From: Bisporella sp. PMI_857
Taxonomy: Eukaryota > Ascomycota > Leotiomycetes > Helotiales > Helotiaceae
Direction of reading: 5' to 3'
NCBI GenBank assembly: GCA_021307315.1
Contig: JAJSPD010000008.1
Location: 124,001-188,000 of the forward strand
DNA: 64,000 nucleotides
Each line of letters opens with the position of its first letter. Position 1 is the first letter of the stretch. The notes under the pieces were generated by a model. It was not told the origin of the DNA, ran no database searches, and saw only the letters and a list, made by a program, of their open reading frames with translations. Below are positions 60,388-64,000 of this stretch, piece by piece. The position numbers and the translations under genes are program-made.

Positions 60388-62105
60388 TCATTTCGTCCTA
60401 CTTGCCAGTCGTCCTCTCACTCCACCGCTGCGGATAGCTGGTGCACTGATGTCTCTCCTCTCCTTGCCTTCAACCATTTGCTTTCTTGGCGTCATGGTTC
60501 CTTGTGCTAGACTTCGTGCTCTACCTCTTCGCTCACGAATTTGAGCCAAGGCTTCTTCTCGAGACATAGTTGGGCTTAGGGGATTGGTTGAAATGGTAGG
60601 TGGTGTGAACTCAGGCGGATCTGCCAGCGGAATACGAATTGTCGTAGATATTGTGTGGAAGGTAGGAACTGGCCGACATGAATCCTCGACATCATCAATA
60701 GTACGTGTTTGCGTAGGTGTTGATTCAGTGTCATGATCTGTTTCTTCTTCTTCTTTCTTCCTCTTCATCGTCAGTGCGGATAGGACTCCGAGGCGCATCG
60801 AGAAGGGAGAGCAGTGAGGTTCTCGTGTCTTGCACAATTGCCGCTGCTGGTGGCTCGCATGATGGCGTCCTGGCAAAAGATGGTGGGCTATCAGTAAAAG
60901 GATTTTCCTGGCGAGGGTGGCTTGGCGTTACTTGTTCGCTCCCTGGTGAGTAGTCCGGAGTTGACGATTTCTTTGCGGGTGATATCCAGGGCGATTCTTC
61001 TGGCTCAGGTGACACTCTCCGGAATATGCCCTCAGCTGGGATAAAAATTGTAGTGTTTCGCATCTCCATGATGGAAGTTGTAGCTACCGCGGCGGGTTCA
61101 TGCCCGGCATTCAAAGCAGCTTTTGATGTGCAGCAGTTCAGGCGGCATTCCGCTTCAAGAAACTCGACACGATCAAGAGCTCGGTCTGCTCGTTGCTGCT
61201 CCCACTGTAATAACATGCGCATATCTTCTAGCTCTTCTTCGCTTGCAGCTGATGAAATGATTGTAGCAAGATCCAAGGACTTCCTAGCTTTCTTGGGCGA
61301 TGCAAATTCATCATCCTCTTTCGAAGGCGGCAGAGGCAGCTGACCCTCTGCTGCTATCCGAGCAATCTCCTCGTTCTTCGCGATCGTCCGGAGAGCATCT
61401 CGTTCTTGCTCAACCAGTTGAAGTTTATCTTGCATCTGCGCAAGCTCCTCCTGAATGGTAACGAGTTGATATCTCGCTGAAAATGCCTCTTGCTCTCGCT
61501 GTGTACTGCGCTCTTTCTCCCTCTCGTAATCTGCCTGTGCTGTCTTGGCTGTATGACGCGATGACTTCAATTCTTCTTGTAGCTTGACAATCATAGACTG
61601 CGACTTGAAGTTATCTTTACGCGCTCTCCGGATCTCTTTCTCCCACAATGCCTGAGTATGCGCGTGTGTTTCTTTGGCTCTACCATAGTTTTCCTGTAGT
61701 GTATTAGCTTTTTTACTAGGATATCAATTTGTGATTACTTACCATGACATTCTCAAGCCTCTCGCCGACCTTGCGCTCTCTGTTTTGTCCCTCCTCAATC
61801 TGGCGCTTTAACATCTTAACATCCTCTCTATACCGTCGCATCTCGCTCTCGGCCTCTTCTCGCCCCAACATTGCGCGTTTGAGGGCCGCATCGTTTGTCT
61901 TCCGCTCCAGTTGCTTGCTTTGGAATGCTAAGTTGTTGAATGCCGTGACTTTGTCATGCACCGAGCTTTCCCGCGAATGCCTGTTTTGCAAAGCACCCGG
62001 CGACTCGTCGTAGAGGGATGTTGGTCGCTGATGATTGACGCGATCGGGTGAGACCTGATGAAGTGGTGTCCCTGGTGATGCAGGGAATTTGTAGCCTGGA
62101 TCCAT
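60388..62105 (-). CDS. Spindle-pole Cut12-like coiled-coil protein
   Basis: Resembles fungal proteins annotated as spindle pole body formation/Cut12 domain proteins. I chose the start at 62105 (MDPGYKFPASPGTPLHQVSP); an upstream in-frame ATG at 62222 is less likely. An intron at 61694-61742 joins RLENVM to ENYGRAKETHAHTQALW. The central part is a long coiled coil (AALKRAMLGREEAESEMRRY; QREQEAFSARYQLVTIQEEL; VEQERDALRTIAKNEE). A Ser/Pro-rich region with several S/T-P sites follows, and the C-terminus has SREEALAQIRERRGRARSLA and basic stretches. One base change lies in a GAA-rich tract near 60755, joining TDDEEE to HDTESTPTQTRTIDDVE. About 556 residues. In fission yeast Cut12 links the spindle pole to Polo kinase; function here is inferred. 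Confidence 0.72.
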
Positions 62106-63528
62106 CGCAAATAAGATTTCCGATAGAATTATGAGGGTGTTTCCAGATGGCGGGGATGTATGTGCACGTAGCTGCTGAAGATATATTTTTCGTGGTAGCC
62201 TGGTTGAATGTTTACTGTGCATAATAGGTTTAGCGTTATCGCGTTGCTATGGAAGTAACGCGGGCGGCGGTCCACCAAAAAGTTGACATTGAAGCGGCAA
62301 ACTCTTTTGACCGAACTTTTCATGAATTGTGGAGAAACACGACATCAGCAAGCGGGATTAAACTGCGGTTCACGGCAAAACGTATTAAATTTTGATATCA
62401 ACATCCATACTTTTCAGGATCAATATCCGGTTAGGGTATTGGGGGGACACACAACCCATATTCAAACAGCTAGTCCTTTGTTCGAGCTGCAAATTGGATC
62501 ACAGCGAAGGCCTAACGGGCACGAGGTAGGCTGGACATTAGCATACCACCTACCTCATCAAATTATTGCGAAAAGCGTGACGCTTTAGACTAATCAAGAA
62601 TATTCTGCGCTCCAGTGCTATGCCTCATGGTTTACACTGAATGGAGCTCACGTCAGGATGCAGACAGGAAGACTTGGAGGGTCCGGTCCATTTTCTCAGC
62701 ATCGAAGGCAGCCCTTATTCCCGGATGGCTTGAACAGACACCTGACCTGATGACTTGTACTTATGGAGTATTTGCGTGTGTGAAGGATCATAATGACAGA
62801 TAGATAGTCTTTCTCTATGACACACATTGTTTCGATATGACTATTTGTGAAGCGTTAATGTTGAACTGCTGCTCTTCTAACTGAAGGATTTTCACCAGCC
62901 ACTTACGAATGTAGATGGGGATAGATGGGGGTTGTAGTAGAAATGTTGATCACGAGCTATCTCATGAAGGTCGTGGCATTTTTATGTTCTGATATTTGTT
63001 AGTGATGGAAAATGAAACGCGAAGATGCTACCGTTTTACTCGTCTTGCTCAACGAGAGAATGCTACTCTGGAAATGGCTGATGGTAATGTGCTGGGCCAG
63101 CTAACAGCACTATCATCAATGATCCCAACTTTGTAGAAATGCCATTGTATATTTCCCGTAGTTGACTAGACCATAGCATGCAAGACATCGAAGCATGATA
63201 ATTTGAGTCTAATAAGGCCTCTACAGTAGCTATTATAAGAGAGAGTAGTACTGTATTATTATTAATGATGAAAACCCCCTATTATTGACCCCTGGCATCA
63301 GAATTTCCTCAATTCGCTTCGGATTAAACCGGCAAGCGCAAGAATTTTAGCGTCTCCGCCAAATTTTAGGCCTTGGTCTGTCCTTCTTCCCGAACCTCTC
63401 GACTACAAAAACTTTTCCAGAGAACCCCAATCTCCAACACCTCATCATCATCAAATCCATCTTCTCTTTTTTTTAATATACCCCCATCTCCCCTCAGTCC
63501 TTTAGGTCAATTCTTCACTCTTGCAACA
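62106..63528. promoter_or_regulatory. Divergent intergenic region, Cut12-like and ADP/ATP carrier
   Basis: About 1.4 kb between divergent genes. The last ~150 bp before the carrier ATG is strongly pyrimidine-rich (for example cccccatctcccctcagtcc), typical of the leader of highly expressed fungal genes. No gene is seen. Confidence 0.4.
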
Positions 63529-64000
63529 ATGTCTAACGAAGCTCCTGTCAAGCAGGCCATCTTTGGCGTGTAAGTAATCCTTCTGCTCGTTTCAACGCCG
63601 CAGCTCAAGCTTGCGATTTTATCTCCATCTCGCCCATCTATCAGGTCATCCATCAGCTGCCTCCATTGAGCTCAATTGGCATCTAGCAATTGGCCCAGTG
63701 CTTTCTGCTTCCTCAGCAGATGGTTGGACCAAAGTTGAACGGATTCAATCCTGTCGCGGCACACAGTTGGGCAATTCTGGACACCTTCATTATGTATCAT
63801 CGCAAGCATCCTGCTAACGCATCTTTTATAGTCCACCATTCGTCATCGATTTCTTGAGTACGTTCACCTTGGTCGCCTCCTCGCTTTCCAATATCTGTCG
63901 TCGGGACGCAGCAATTCTTCGACGGTCACAGTATTGGAGCACAGTGGCAGATACAGAAGCTAACATGCGATAACAGTGGGTGGTGTCTCTTGCTGCCGCT
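63529..64000 (+). CDS. AAC: Mitochondrial ADP/ATP carrier, N-terminal exons (cut by window edge)
   Basis: The ADP/ATP translocase exchanges ADP and ATP across the inner mitochondrial membrane. Exon 1 (63529-63569) encodes MSNEAPVKQAIFG; an intron at 63570-63831 follows. Exon 2 (63832-63857) encodes PPFVIDFL, and a second intron (63858-63976) leads to exon 3 starting MGGVS. Joined, this reads as the family N-terminus up to the first transmembrane helix. One extra T near 63990 (GTCTCTTGCTGCC) shifts the frame just before the expected Ala-rich helix. A tiny 26-bp exon 2 between short introns is typical of this gene in fungi. The rest of the six-helix carrier lies beyond the window. Confidence 0.85.

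Overview
This window is nuclear DNA of a filamentous ascomycete (Pezizomycotina). Evidence is the short (about 44-165 bp) GT-AG introns with internal CTNAC-type branch sites, the fungus-specific gene content (CFEM surface protein, Zn2Cys6 regulator, hybrid histidine kinase, ATG27, Cut12-type spindle-pole protein, RID/Masc1-type DNA methyltransferase) and roughly 2-5 kb of intergenic DNA between genes. A leotiomycete is my guess; the sequence alone does not prove it.

Layout, left to right: isochorismatase-type cysteine hydrolase (1-895, minus, cut by the window edge); CCCH zinc-finger protein (1600-3507, minus); RID-like cytosine methyltransferase (4810-7004, minus); SRP19 (8922-9833, minus); PEX22-like membrane protein (10260-11663, minus), divergent from eIF2B-gamma/GCD1 (12101-13794, plus); a gene-poor stretch holding one isolated C2H2 regulator (about 18569-19747, plus); F-box/LRR protein (24187-26554, plus); DUF5672 glycosyltransferase-like protein (27889-28999, plus); Zn2Cys6 regulator (29610-31909, minus); a small secreted protein (33336-33763, minus); alpha/beta-hydrolase esterase (34792-36107, minus); a 22-bp minisatellite flanked by a ~90-bp direct repeat (36711-37200); BAHD-like acyltransferase (37530-39157, plus); hybrid histidine kinase (40509-45200, plus); ATG27 (47057-48128, minus); CFEM membrane protein (48495-49873, minus); amidase (52195-53918, plus); secreted M43 metalloprotease (54905-55864, plus); C-terminal part of a membrane protein (about 55933-56460, minus); MHF2/CENP-X (59117-59724, minus); Cut12-like protein (60388-62105, minus); and the first exons of the mitochondrial ADP/ATP carrier (63529 to the right edge, plus).

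The dominant unusual property is that nearly every recognisable gene is broken by one to several one- or two-base frame changes, often at short homopolymers, while the protein sequence between breaks and the splice sites stay well conserved. Because this includes housekeeping genes (GCD1, the ADP/ATP carrier, the Cut12-like gene), the most economical reading is uncorrected base-insertion/deletion error in the assembly. A few very dense cases (DUF5672, M43 protease, Zn2Cys6 regulator) could be real decay. Coordinates for these genes are the span of the reconstructed exons, not of one open frame.

The genes form no evident cluster or operon; they are mostly unrelated housekeeping, signalling, surface and secreted functions. 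I found no convincing previously undescribed system, transposase, CRISPR array, rRNA or tRNA. The best leads are the RID-type methyltransferase, the repeat-flanked minisatellite and the frame-break pattern.
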